From the NCBI RefSeq assembly GCF_004114425.1, contig NZ_RDQF01000017.1, forward strand, positions 1 through 64,000: a DNA stretch of 64,000 nucleotides. Reading direction: 5' to 3'. A model generated the notes under the pieces. It saw only the letters and a program-made list of their open reading frames with translations. It was not told where the DNA came from and ran no database searches. Numbering within the stretch: position 1 is the stretch's first letter; each line of letters begins with the position of its first letter. The translations under genes were made by a program, and so were the position numbers. Shown here piece after piece: positions 16,868 through 25,499 of this stretch. This DNA comes from Bradyrhizobium vignae (GTDB taxonomy: Bacteria; Pseudomonadota; Alphaproteobacteria; Rhizobiales; Xanthobacteraceae).

Positions 16868-17584
16868 ATGTCGACCCAAGCCGCGTTCAGCAATTTCAAG
16901 GTTCTCACCTTCGACGTCGTCGGCACCTTGATCGACTTCGAGACCGGCGTGCTGTCCGCGGTGCGCAGGATTTCGGGCAAAACGCCGGCCGAGCTCAGCG
17001 ACGACCAGATCTTCGAATCCTACAAGCGCGGTCGTGACAAGCATTACGAGCGCTCGAGCGAGGTGATGTTCCACGTCTACCGCTATCTGGCCAAGGAGCT
17101 CGGGCTGCCGGCCGACGATGCGTCCTGCGAAATGTTCCAGCTCGCCGTGTTGCGCTGGGGGCCGTTCCCGGACTCGGTCGAGGCACTCAGGCGCCTGCGT
17201 ACCAAATTCCGGCTGGTGGCGATGACCAATGCCGACCGGGTTGCGCTCTCCTGCTACGCGCATGCGCTCGGCAATCCCTTCGACGACACGGTCTGCGCCG
17301 ACGACACCGGCGTAGCCAAGCCGAACCCGGAATTCTTCGCCTACAACAAGGGTCGCCAGTCCGCCTTCGGCTACAAGCAGTCGGACATCCTGCACGTCGC
17401 GCAGAGCCAGTACCACGACATCGGGATCGCTCGGAAGCTCGGCTACAAGGTGTGCTGGATCGAGCGCCGCCAGGGCATCGCCGGCTTCGGCGGCACGCCG
17501 GCGGTGGAGAAGCTGACCAAACCGGACTTCCATTATCCGACGCTGAAGGCGCTCGCCGACGCCGCGATCGGTCCGGCGGCGTAA
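16868..17584 (+). CDS. HAD-superfamily hydrolase, haloacid dehalogenase-like
   Basis: 238 aa. The start at 16868 follows GAGAGAAG. The nucleophile block is FDVVGTLID: the second Asp of phosphatase-type DxD motifs is replaced by Val, as in L-2-haloacid dehalogenases (DxYGT), so dehalogenase-type or other C-X bond chemistry is more plausible than phosphatase action. Later blocks AMTNADRVAL and GVAKPNPEFFAY fit motifs II and III. It lies second in the ABC operon, 14 bases before the FAD oxidase. A role in processing the imported compound is inferred; the substrate is unknown. Confidence 0.8.
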   Translation: MSTQAAFSNFKVLTFDVVGTLIDFETGVLSAVRRISGKTPAELSDDQIFESYKRGRDKHYERSSEVMFHVYRYLAKELGLPADDASCEMFQLAVLRWGPFPDSVEALRRLRTKFRLVAMTNADRVALSCYAHALGNPFDDTVCADDTGVAKPNPEFFAYNKGRQSAFGYKQSDILHVAQSQYHDIGIARKLGYKVCWIERRQGIAGFGGTPAVEKLTKPDFHYPTLKALADAAIGPAA

Positions 17585-17598
17585 CGAGGAGCGGCGGC

Positions 17599-18906
17599 AT
17601 GACACGGGACTGGAGCGCGCTGCCATCGGCCAACTCGCTGTGGGAAGCGACGGCCGAGCCGGCGCGCGAGTTCCAGGTCCTGTCGGGCGAGCAACAGGCG
17701 GACGTGGTGATCATCGGCGCGGGCTACACCGGCCTCTCCGCCGCGCACCACATCGCCAGAAGCGGGCTTGCCCCGGTCGTGTTGGAGGCCAACCGCCCCG
17801 GCTGGGGCGCGAGCGGCCGCAATGGCGGTGTGATCACGGCAAAATTCCGCCTCTCGTTCCGCGAGATCGATGCGGTGCACGGCCGCGCCATGGCGCGGCG
17901 CATGTACGAGATCGCGCATGAATCGACCGACATGGTCGAAGAGCTCGTCTCCGAGTTCGGCATCATCAGCGCTCAGCTGACGCGCACCGGCCAGGTCAAG
18001 GCGGCACATAACGAGACGACGCTGAAGGCCGCGATCGATGAAGCCGACTGGATGAGGCGAGAGATGGGCGATGCGGAGGTCCGCATCCTCGACAAGCGCT
18101 CCGTGCGCGACGAGACCGGCTCGGACATCTTTGTCGGCGGCGTGCTCAATCCCGGCTCGGGCGGTATTCATCCGCTGAACTATTTGCGCGGCCTTGCCGA
18201 TGGTGTCGCGCGCCGCGGCGTTCCCATCTACCAGGAGTCGCCGGTGGTCAAACTCCGGCGGGAGAATGGCGGCATCGTCGCCGAGACGCCGAGAGGCGCG
18301 GTGCGGGCGAAGCAGGCGATCATCGCCACTAACAGCTATTCGGATCTGACCGATGCCACCGCGCAGATGCAGCGCACGCTGATCCCGTTCCGCAGCGCCA
18401 TCATCGCCACCGACAGGCTGCCGCGCAATCTCGCCGGCAAGCTGATGCCGACAGGGCGAACCTACACCGAGACCAAGCGCATGATGCGCTGGTTCCGCAT
18501 GGTCGACAATCGCGTCGTCTTCGGCGGCCGCGGCGCCTTCGGCAAGCAGGATTCGCAAGCGGCGTTCGACGCCTTGCGCAAGGCGATGGTCGGCATCTTC
18601 CCCGATCTCGCCGATATCCCGCTCGAATACAAATGGTCGGGCCTGGTCGCGATGACGCTTGACTCGGTGCCACATATCGGCCGGCTCGACGACCGCACGC
18701 TGGTCTCGATCGGCTACAACGGCGCCGGGGTTGCGATGTCGAGCCTGATGGGCCGCTATCTCGCCGCCTTCGTGCGCGGCGAGACGCCCGAGGTCGGCCT
18801 GCTCGATATCAGGCGCATGAGAGCAATTCCGTTCTATCCGCTGCGCGAACCCGCTGTGCGCATGGTCGCCGGCTGGTACCAGTTTCTCGACGCGATTGGT
18901 CAGTGA
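17599..18906 (+). CDS. FAD-dependent amine/amino-acid oxidoreductase (DAO family)
   Basis: 435 aa. The start at 17599 follows GAGGAGCGG. The FAD-binding turn is VVIIGAGYTGLSAAHHIARSG, and the DAO-fold blocks GWGASGRNGGVIT and the C-terminal LVSIGYNGAGVAMSSLMGRYLA are those of the gamma-glutamylputrescine oxidase (PuuB/OrdL) group. Members oxidise secondary amines or amino groups to aldehydes or keto acids. Placement inside a polyamine-type importer operon supports oxidation of an imported amine or its derivative. Cytoplasmic: no signal peptide. The actual substrate is not determinable from sequence. Confidence 0.87.
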   Translation: MTRDWSALPSANSLWEATAEPAREFQVLSGEQQADVVIIGAGYTGLSAAHHIARSGLAPVVLEANRPGWGASGRNGGVITAKFRLSFREIDAVHGRAMARRMYEIAHESTDMVEELVSEFGIISAQLTRTGQVKAAHNETTLKAAIDEADWMRREMGDAEVRILDKRSVRDETGSDIFVGGVLNPGSGGIHPLNYLRGLADGVARRGVPIYQESPVVKLRRENGGIVAETPRGAVRAKQAIIATNSYSDLTDATAQMQRTLIPFRSAIIATDRLPRNLAGKLMPTGRTYTETKRMMRWFRMVDNRVVFGGRGAFGKQDSQAAFDALRKAMVGIFPDLADIPLEYKWSGLVAMTLDSVPHIGRLDDRTLVSIGYNGAGVAMSSLMGRYLAAFVRGETPEVGLLDIRRMRAIPFYPLREPAVRMVAGWYQFLDAIGQ

Positions 18907-18928
18907 GATCTGTTTGGAGGAGGCGAGG

Positions 18929-19975
18929 ATGATCATGAAGCGGACTATTGGATTGGGCTGCGCGCTGCTGGGCGCCATCGGACTGACCACCGCGGCGGAT
19001 GCCGCCGAGCAGATCACCTTCGTCTCGCAGGGCGGGGCCTATCAGCAGGCGCAGACGGTGGCGATCCTCGACCCCTCCGCCAAGAAGCTCGGCATCACCA
19101 TCAACCAGGATTCCATTCCCGACGCCTGGCCCGCGATCAAGACCCAAGTCGGCAGCGGCAAGCCGATCTGGGATGTCGTGGACACGCCGACCGGCTATTG
19201 CCTGCGCGGCGGCGAGCAGGGGCTGATCGAAAAGTTGGATTTCTCGAAGATCCCCAATGCGGCGGCGATGCCCGAGGCGTATCGCAGCCCATATTCGGTC
19301 TCCTACGAGTTCTATTCCAGCGTGCTGGCCTACAGCCAGAAGACGTTCCCGAAAGATGCGCCGAACAGCTGGGCCGATTTCTGGGACGTGAAGAAATTCC
19401 CCGGCCGCCGCGCGCTGCGCAACCATCCGATCGCCACGCTCGAGGCGGCGCTGATGGCGGATGGCGTCGCGCCCGACAAGCTCTATCCGCTCGACGTCGA
19501 CCGCGCCTTCAAGAAGCTGGAAGAAATCAAGCCGCACATCACCGTGTGGTGGACCTCGGGCGCGCAATCGGCGCAGCTTCTCAACGATGGTGAGATCGAC
19601 ATGGAGATGGCCTGGAACGGCCGCGTCAGCGCGGTCGCCAAGGAAGGCGCGAAGGTCGCGTTCACCTACAATCAAGGCATCCTGCAGAGCACTTCGCTCT
19701 GCATCCTCAAGGGCGCGCCGAATCTGGAAACAGCGGTGAAATTCCTCAACGAGGCCGTCGATCCCGTGCACCAGGCCAACCTGCCGCTCCACATCGACTA
19801 CGGCCCCGGTAACCCGAAGGCGTTCGAGACCGGCGTGATCAAGCCCGAGCGCGCCGCGCAGCTGCCGAGCGAGCCGGCGAATGCGGCCAAGCAGGCGCTG
19901 ATGTCCTACGCCTGGTGGTCCTCGCCCGCGGGCGAAGCGGCCGAGAAGCGGTGGGCGTCGTTCATGCAGAAGTGA
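18929..19975 (+). CDS. ABC transporter substrate-binding protein, PotD-like
   Basis: 348 aa. The start at 18929 follows GGAGGAGGCGAGG; a second ATG at 18935 is also possible. Residues 1-25 form a Sec signal ending at ADAA. The mature part shows the polyamine/iron binding fold: ITFVSQGGAYQQAQ, PIWDVVDTPTGYCLRGG, NSWADFWDVKKFPGRRAL, DIEMAWNGRVSAV. This is the periplasmic capture subunit for the importer whose ATPase is encoded upstream and permeases downstream. The two Cys residues (CLRGG and CILKG) may form a disulfide. The ligand is unknown but probably a small cation or amino-acid derivative. Confidence 0.9.
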   Translation: MIMKRTIGLGCALLGAIGLTTAADAAEQITFVSQGGAYQQAQTVAILDPSAKKLGITINQDSIPDAWPAIKTQVGSGKPIWDVVDTPTGYCLRGGEQGLIEKLDFSKIPNAAAMPEAYRSPYSVSYEFYSSVLAYSQKTFPKDAPNSWADFWDVKKFPGRRALRNHPIATLEAALMADGVAPDKLYPLDVDRAFKKLEEIKPHITVWWTSGAQSAQLLNDGEIDMEMAWNGRVSAVAKEGAKVAFTYNQGILQSTSLCILKGAPNLETAVKFLNEAVDPVHQANLPLHIDYGPGNPKAFETGVIKPERAAQLPSEPANAAKQALMSYAWWSSPAGEAAEKRWASFMQK

Positions 19976-19986
19976 GCGAGGCAGCG

Positions 19987-20856
19987 TTGACGACATCCCT
20001 GCCAGATCCCTCCCAAAAGCATCAGCGCCGTGAGCACGGCCTGATGCTGGCATTGGTGTCGCCGGCGCTGCTGGTGATCCTGGCCCTGATCGTGCTGCCG
20101 GTCGGCTGGCTGGCGTGGCAGTCGGTCTATCATGACGGCTTTACCCTGGAGAATTATCGCCGCGTCTTCACCGAAGACGTCTATTGGCGCAGCTTTGCAC
20201 TGACCTTCGAGATCAGCCTCGCGGTCACTGGAATCGCGCTGCTGCTCGGCTATCCCGTGGCCTATCTCGCCAACTCGGTGCCGAAAGGCTGGAGCATTCT
20301 GATCCTGTCGCTGGTCGTGCTGCCGTTCTGGACCAGCGTGCTGGTTCGCGCGTATGCCTGGCTGGCGCTGCTGCAGCGCACCGGCGTGATCAACCAGTTC
20401 CTGCGCTATCTGGACGTCATCTCCGAGCCGCTCGCATTGGTCCACAACACGTTCGGCACGGTGGTTGCGACCGTGCACATCCTGCTGCCGTTCATGGTGC
20501 TGCCGCTCTATGCCACCATGCAGAAGATCCCCGGCGATCTCATGCAGGCCGGCGCCAGCCTGGGTGCGAGCCCGTCGCTGACATTTTTCCGCGTGTTCCT
20601 GCCGCTGTCGCTGCCGGGCGTGCTCGCCGGCTGCACCATGGTGTTCGTGCTCTGCCTCGGTTTCTACATCACGCCGGAGTTGCTCGGCGGCGGCCGCACC
20701 GTGATGGTGTCGATGCTGGTGAGCCGCAATGTCGAGCTCTACAACCAGTTCGGGGCTGCCAGCGCGGTCGCGGTGGTGCTGCTCCTGAGCGTGCTTCTGA
20801 TCTTCTTCGCCGTCAGCCGCTTCATCTCGCTCGATCGTGTGTTGGGGCAGAAATGA
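19987..20856 (+). CDS. ABC transporter permease, PotB-like
   Basis: 289 aa with six membrane helices, the first being LALVSPALLVILALIVLPVG. The TTG at 19987 has the site GAGG six bases away; a GTG at 19972, overlapping the stop of the binding-protein gene, is the alternative and adds five residues. The EAA-type coupling loop is around DLMQAGASLGASPSLTFFRVFLPLSLPG. Together with the next gene it forms the heterodimeric channel of the polyamine-type importer. Confidence 0.9.
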   Translation: MTTSLPDPSQKHQRREHGLMLALVSPALLVILALIVLPVGWLAWQSVYHDGFTLENYRRVFTEDVYWRSFALTFEISLAVTGIALLLGYPVAYLANSVPKGWSILILSLVVLPFWTSVLVRAYAWLALLQRTGVINQFLRYLDVISEPLALVHNTFGTVVATVHILLPFMVLPLYATMQKIPGDLMQAGASLGASPSLTFFRVFLPLSLPGVLAGCTMVFVLCLGFYITPELLGGGRTVMVSMLVSRNVELYNQFGAASAVAVVLLLSVLLIFFAVSRFISLDRVLGQK

Positions 20857-21638
20857 TGCGCACTTCGCCCACCCGGATTGCCCTCTACGCGATCAGCGCG
20901 CTGGTGCTGGTGTATCTGATCCTGCCCGTCCTGATCATCGCGCCGATCTCGTTCTCCAGCGCGCGCTTCCTGACCTTCCCGCCGCCGTCGTTCTCGCTGC
21001 GCTGGTACCAGCAGTATTTCGCCAACTCCGCCTGGATGCAGGCGACGCGGGTGACGCTGACGGTCGCGCTGCTGACGGTCGTGATCGCGACCCCGCTCGG
21101 CGTGGCCGCTGCCTATGCCATCAGCCAGTCGAAGCTGCGCATCATGCGCATCATCCACATGGCGCTGCTGCTGCCGCTGGTGGTACCGATCATCATCACC
21201 GCGGTCGGCATCTTCTTCGTCTACGCCAAGGTAGGCCTGGTCGCGACCATGTCCGGCCTCGTGCTCGCCAACGTGATGTTGGGATTGCCCTATGTCGTCA
21301 TCTCGGTGCTCGCGGGCCTGCAGAGCTTCGACCCCGCGCAGGAGATGGTGGCGCGCAGTCTCGGCATGAACCGTCTGCGCAGCTTCTTCGCGGTGACGCT
21401 GCCGCAGATCAAGTCGAGCGTGATCGCCGGCGGCATCTTCGCCTTCATCTCGGCAATGGACGAGACCATCGTCGCGCTGTTCATCTCCGGCGGCCAGTTC
21501 CAGCCGCTGACCAAGCGCATGTTCACCGCGCTCCGGGACGAGATCGACCCGACCATCGCCGCGATCTCGACGCTGATGACGGCCGCATCCTTCATGCTGG
21601 TGCTCCTTGCGAGCGCGCGACAGAAGCGGAGCGGATGA
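20853..21638 (+). CDS. ABC transporter permease, PotC-like
   Basis: 261 aa, six membrane helices starting IALYAISALVLVYLILPVLI. The ATG at 20853 overlaps the stop of the preceding permease (ATGA), implying translational coupling. The coupling loop reads DPAQEMVARSLGMNRLRSFFAVTLPQIK. Last gene of the operon that begins with the ATPase at 15704. It converges with the racemase gene, leaving a gap of only 16 bases. Confidence 0.92.
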   Translation: MMRTSPTRIALYAISALVLVYLILPVLIIAPISFSSARFLTFPPPSFSLRWYQQYFANSAWMQATRVTLTVALLTVVIATPLGVAAAYAISQSKLRIMRIIHMALLLPLVVPIIITAVGIFFVYAKVGLVATMSGLVLANVMLGLPYVVISVLAGLQSFDPAQEMVARSLGMNRLRSFFAVTLPQIKSSVIAGGIFAFISAMDETIVALFISGGQFQPLTKRMFTALRDEIDPTIAAISTLMTAASFMLVLLASARQKRSG

Positions 21639-21654
21639 AATCGACGAGATCAGA

Positions 21655-22344
21655 TCAGCCGATTGCGAAATCGGCTGCCGTCTCTGCGTGAATGGCGGTG
21701 GTGTCGAACGTCTCGACTGACGTGTCGTCCGCACCGACCAGCATGGTGATCTCGGTGCAGCCGAGGATGATGCACTCTGCGCCACGGGCGACGAGGGCCG
21801 CCATCACCTCGCGGTAGCGGCGGCGCGACTGCGCAGCGACGTTGCCGAGGCACAGCTCGTCGTAGATGATGCGGTTCACCTCGGCGCGCTCGTCCGCGGG
21901 AGGAATCAGAACGTCGAGATCGTGCGCGCGCAATCGGTCGATGTAGAAGTCTTCCTCCATCGTGAACTTGGTGCCGAGGAGCCCGACCCGCCGATATCCC
22001 CTGGCCCGGATCCGCTGCGCCGTCGCGTCGCCGATGTGGATGAACGGCACGGTCACGCTCGACATGATCTCGGGCGCTAGTTTATGCATCGTGTTCGTGC
22101 ACAACACGATCGCCCGCGCGCCGACGCTTTCGAGGCGCCGCGCGACTTCCGCCAGACTGGCCGCCGCCTCCTGCCAGCGGCCGCCATACTGCATCTGCTT
22201 GATCTCCTCGAAGTCGTAGGAATACATCAGCAGCGGAGCCGAATGCAGCTTGCCCATGCGGTCGCGGACGCGCTCGTTGATGAGCTTGTAATAAAGCGCG
22301 GTGCTCTCCCAGCTCATGCCGCCGATCAGGCCGATGGTTTGCAT
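21655..22344 (-). CDS. Aspartate/glutamate racemase family protein
   Basis: 229 aa. The start at 22344 follows GGAGCAG and gives MQTIGLIGGMSWESTALYYKLIN, the typical N-terminus of aspartate racemases. The two catalytic Cys are in CTNTMHK and GCTEI. These enzymes interconvert L- and D-Asp or Glu, or related amino acids, without a cofactor. With the neighbouring FAD amino-acid dehydrogenases this suggests handling of a D-amino acid. The gene diverges from the ThDP enzyme gene (214-bp gap) and is likely part of the same functional module. YgeA-like broad-specificity racemases are the closest alternative. Confidence 0.88.
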   Translation of the reverse strand: MQTIGLIGGMSWESTALYYKLINERVRDRMGKLHSAPLLMYSYDFEEIKQMQYGGRWQEAAASLAEVARRLESVGARAIVLCTNTMHKLAPEIMSSVTVPFIHIGDATAQRIRARGYRRVGLLGTKFTMEEDFYIDRLRAHDLDVLIPPADERAEVNRIIYDELCLGNVAAQSRRRYREVMAALVARGAECIILGCTEITMLVGADDTSVETFDTTAIHAETAADFAIG

Positions 22345-22558
22345 TCCGCTGCTCCAGACGATTTGGGTCGGCCGATCGTAGACGAAGATGCCGAGGCTCG
22401 CCATCATGGCCGCGGCAGGGCCTGTAGTGCAAACGGTAAGGATGGGCATGACGCCTGCGCAGGCTGCGAGAAGCCTTTCGACCTTGCGCACTCTCTCGGC
22501 CTGTCCTAGGCCAGTTCCCCGAACAAGGGCGCATCGCCAGAGCCTCGAGGGAGCCGAT

Positions 22559-24220
22559 ATGACCATTCGCAACACCCGCACCGGGGGCCAGATCCTGATC
22601 GATCAGCTCGTCGCCCAAGGCGTCGAGCGCGTCACCTGCGTGCCGGGCGAGAGCTATCTCGCGGCCCTCGATGCGCTGCATGACAGCCCGATCGACGTCG
22701 TGATCTGCCGCGCCGAAGGCGGCGCTGCGATGATGGCGGAGGCCTATGGCAAGCTCACGGGGCGCCCTGGAATCTGCTTCGTCACCCGCGGTCCCGGCGC
22801 GACCAATGCCAGCCACGGTGTCCACATCGCGATGCAGGATTCGACGCCGATGATCCTGTTCGTCGGCCAGGTCGATACCGGCATGCGCGAGCGCGAGGCG
22901 TTCCAGGAGCTCGACTACAAAGCGATGTTCGGCTCGATGGCGAAATGGGCGGTCGAGATCGATCGCCCCGACCGCATTCCGGAGCTGGTCGCGCGCGCGT
23001 TCCGCGTCGCCATGCAGGGCCGCCCCGGTCCCGTGGTGATCGCGCTGCCGGAGAACATGCTGACCGAGACCGCGGCTGTTGCCGACGCCATGCGCATCGA
23101 GCCCGCGGTGAGCTGGCCCGCGCCGGCCGATATCGAAAAGCTCGGCGCCATGCTCGCGGCAGCCAAGGCGCCGCTCGTCATTCTCGGCGGCTCGCGCTGG
23201 ACCGATGACGCGGCGAAGAGCATCGCGCGATTCGCGGAGCGGTTCGACCTGCCGGTTGCGACCTCGTTCCGCCGGGCCTCGCTGATCGATGCCGACCATT
23301 CGCACTATGCCGGCGACCTCGGTATCGGACCGAGCCCGGGCCTGAAGGCGCGCATCGAGGGTGCCGACGTCATCCTGCTGATCGGTGGCCGCATGTCGGA
23401 GATGCCGTCCTCCTCCTATACGCTGCTCGACATTCCCACTCCGCGGCAAAAGCTGATCCACGTGCATCCAGGCTCGGAAGAACTCGGCCGCGTCTATCAG
23501 CCGGCGCTGGCGATCCAGGCGACGCCCGCCGCCTTCGCCGCCGCCGTCGAGACGCTGAAGCCGGCTGGAACCGTGGCCTGGAAGGGCGAGGCAGCCAAGG
23601 CGCATGCCGATTATCTCGCCTGGACCGAGAAGGCGCGCGAGCTGCCCGGCAAGTTCCAGTACGGCCAGGTGATGACCTGGCTGCGCGACCGCTTGCCGAA
23701 GGATGCGATCGTTTGCAACGGCGCCGGCAATTATGCCGGCTGGATCCATCGCCATCACCGTTTCCATAGCTTTGCCGCCCAGCTCGCGCCGACCTCGGGC
23801 TCGATGGGTTACGGCGTGCCCGCGGGCGTGCTCGCCAAGCGGCAATATCCGGACCGTGTCGTCGTCGCCTTTGCCGGCGACGGCTGCTTCCTGATGAACG
23901 GTCAGGAATTCGCCACCGCCGTGCAATACGATGCGCCGCTGATCGTCATCATCGTCGACAATTCGCAATACGGCACCATTCGTATGCACCAGGAGCGCGA
24001 CTATCCCGGCCGCGTCGTCGGCACCCAGCTCAAGAACCCCGACTTTGCGATGTACGCCAAGGCGTTCGGCGGCCATGGCGAGCGCGTCGAGCGCACCGAA
24101 GAGTTCGCACCGGCGTTCGAGCGCGCGCTGGCTTCGGGCAAGCCGTCGATCCTCCATTGCATCATCGATCCGCGCGCGATCTCGGTCGGCAAGGATTTCA
24201 CGCCGGCGGTGAAGGCTTAA
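22559..24220 (+). CDS. ThDP-dependent acetolactate synthase-like enzyme
   Basis: 553 aa, three domains as in acetolactate synthase large subunits. The start at 22559 follows GAGGGAG. The catalytic Glu is in CRAEGGAAMMAEAYGKLTG, and the ThDP/Mg site is GDGCFLMNGQEFATAVQYDAPLIVIIVDN. No small regulatory subunit gene is adjacent. Related enzymes include sulfoacetaldehyde acetyltransferase, benzoylformate decarboxylase and oxalyl-CoA decarboxylase. The central FAD-binding-like domain lacks clear signs of FAD use. Followed after four bases by an FAD amino-acid dehydrogenase, so it probably processes the keto acid made there. The exact reaction is unknown. Confidence 0.87.
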   Translation: MTIRNTRTGGQILIDQLVAQGVERVTCVPGESYLAALDALHDSPIDVVICRAEGGAAMMAEAYGKLTGRPGICFVTRGPGATNASHGVHIAMQDSTPMILFVGQVDTGMREREAFQELDYKAMFGSMAKWAVEIDRPDRIPELVARAFRVAMQGRPGPVVIALPENMLTETAAVADAMRIEPAVSWPAPADIEKLGAMLAAAKAPLVILGGSRWTDDAAKSIARFAERFDLPVATSFRRASLIDADHSHYAGDLGIGPSPGLKARIEGADVILLIGGRMSEMPSSSYTLLDIPTPRQKLIHVHPGSEELGRVYQPALAIQATPAAFAAAVETLKPAGTVAWKGEAAKAHADYLAWTEKARELPGKFQYGQVMTWLRDRLPKDAIVCNGAGNYAGWIHRHHRFHSFAAQLAPTSGSMGYGVPAGVLAKRQYPDRVVVAFAGDGCFLMNGQEFATAVQYDAPLIVIIVDNSQYGTIRMHQERDYPGRVVGTQLKNPDFAMYAKAFGGHGERVERTEEFAPAFERALASGKPSILHCIIDPRAISVGKDFTPAVKA

Positions 24221-24224
24221 GGCG

Positions 24225-25490
24225 ATGGCGGCCGGTCGCCACGTTGCGATCATCGGAGCCGGCGCGGTCGGCGTGATCAGCGCCATCGAGGCGTTGCGCG
24301 AGGGCCATCGCGTCACACTGATCGATCCCGGCGAGCCTGGCGGCGAACAGGCGGCGAGCTATGGCAATGCCGGCTGGCTGTCCTCGCATTCGGTGATTCC
24401 GCCGGCGGAGCCAGGCGTCTGGAAGAAGGTGCCGGGTTATCTGATGGACCCGCTCGGCCCGCTCGCGATCCGCTGGTCGTATTTGCCGAAGGCGCTGCCC
24501 TGGCTGGTCAAGTATCTGCTGTCCGGCTGGACCGAGGCGCGGGTCGAGACGACGGCGTTCGCGCTGCGCGCCCTCCTCAAGGACGCGCCGCTGCTGCACC
24601 GCAAGCTCGCGGAAGAAGCCGGCGTGCCCGAACTGATCGAGCGCAACGGCGTGATGCATGTCTTCACCTCGCGCGGCAATTTCGACGACGATCTCGGCTG
24701 GCGCCTGCGCAAGAAGGTCGGAGTCGAATGGCTGGAGCTCAATGCCGACGAGATGCGCCAGCGCGAGCCGGACCTGCATCCGCGCTACACCTTTGGCGTG
24801 GTGGTGGAGGAGGCCGGCCGCTGCCGCGATCCCGGGGCTTATGTCGCCGCCCTCGCCAACCATGCGATCGCCGGTGGCGCGAAGCACGTGCGGGCCAAGG
24901 CGACCGGGCTGAAGCTAAACGGCAACAAGCTCGTGGCTGTTCTCACCGAGACCGGCGAGATTCCTTGCGATGCCGCGGTGGTCGCGGCTGGTGCCCGCTC
25001 GAGGCAACTCACCGCGTCGGTCGGCGATTCCCTCCCGCTCGAGACTGAGCGCGGCTATCACGTCATGATTGAGAATCCGGAAGTAGGTCCGCGCAGCTCG
25101 ATGATGGCATCCGACGCCAAGATGGTGGTGAACTGGACCAACAAGGGCCTGCGCGCCGCCGGTACGGTCGAGATCGCCGGCCTCGAGGCCGCACCGAACT
25201 GGAAGCGGGCCGAAATCTTGCGCAACCACCTTCTCGGGATGTTCCCGAAGTTGCCGAAGGACATCCCAGCTTCGCGCATCAAGACCTGGTTCGGCCATCG
25301 CCCCAGCATGCCGGACGGACGTCCCTGCATCGGCTATGCGCGCGCCTCCCGCGACATCGTCTATGCTTTCGGCCACGGGCATGTCGGCCTGGTCGGCTCG
25401 GCCCGTACCGGCCGGCTCGTCGCCCAGCTTGTCAGCGGCAAGACGCCGGAGATTCCGCTCGGCCCCTTCGCACCCGGACGTTTCCTCTGA
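24225..25490 (+). CDS. FAD-dependent D-amino-acid dehydrogenase-like oxidoreductase
   Basis: 421 aa. The FAD turn is VAIIGAGAVGVISAIEALREG. The blocks SYGNAGWLSSHSVIPPAEPG, GRCRDPGAYVAALANHA and FGHGHVGLVGSARTGRLVAQLVSG identify a DadA-type enzyme of the DAO fold, which oxidises D-amino acids to keto acids with electrons passing to the respiratory chain. No signal peptide; it is probably at the inner face of the membrane. It begins four bases after the ThDP gene and ends nine bases before the fused pseudogene. A racemase nearby could supply the D-isomer. Substrate range is unknown. Confidence 0.87.
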   Translation: MAAGRHVAIIGAGAVGVISAIEALREGHRVTLIDPGEPGGEQAASYGNAGWLSSHSVIPPAEPGVWKKVPGYLMDPLGPLAIRWSYLPKALPWLVKYLLSGWTEARVETTAFALRALLKDAPLLHRKLAEEAGVPELIERNGVMHVFTSRGNFDDDLGWRLRKKVGVEWLELNADEMRQREPDLHPRYTFGVVVEEAGRCRDPGAYVAALANHAIAGGAKHVRAKATGLKLNGNKLVAVLTETGEIPCDAAVVAAGARSRQLTASVGDSLPLETERGYHVMIENPEVGPRSSMMASDAKMVVNWTNKGLRAAGTVEIAGLEAAPNWKRAEILRNHLLGMFPKLPKDIPASRIKTWFGHRPSMPDGRPCIGYARASRDIVYAFGHGHVGLVGSARTGRLVAQLVSGKTPEIPLGPFAPGRFL

Positions 25491-25499
25491 GGCCGCAGC

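Noticed and set aside
20184..20850. 5' extension of the PotC-like permease frame
   Set aside because: Out-of-frame Arg-rich sequence inside the PotB-like gene; the true start is at 20853 with an ATGA overlap.
22082..24316. 744-codon minus-strand frame opposite the ThDP gene
   Set aside because: His/Arg-rich antisense of a GC-rich gene, no family pattern.
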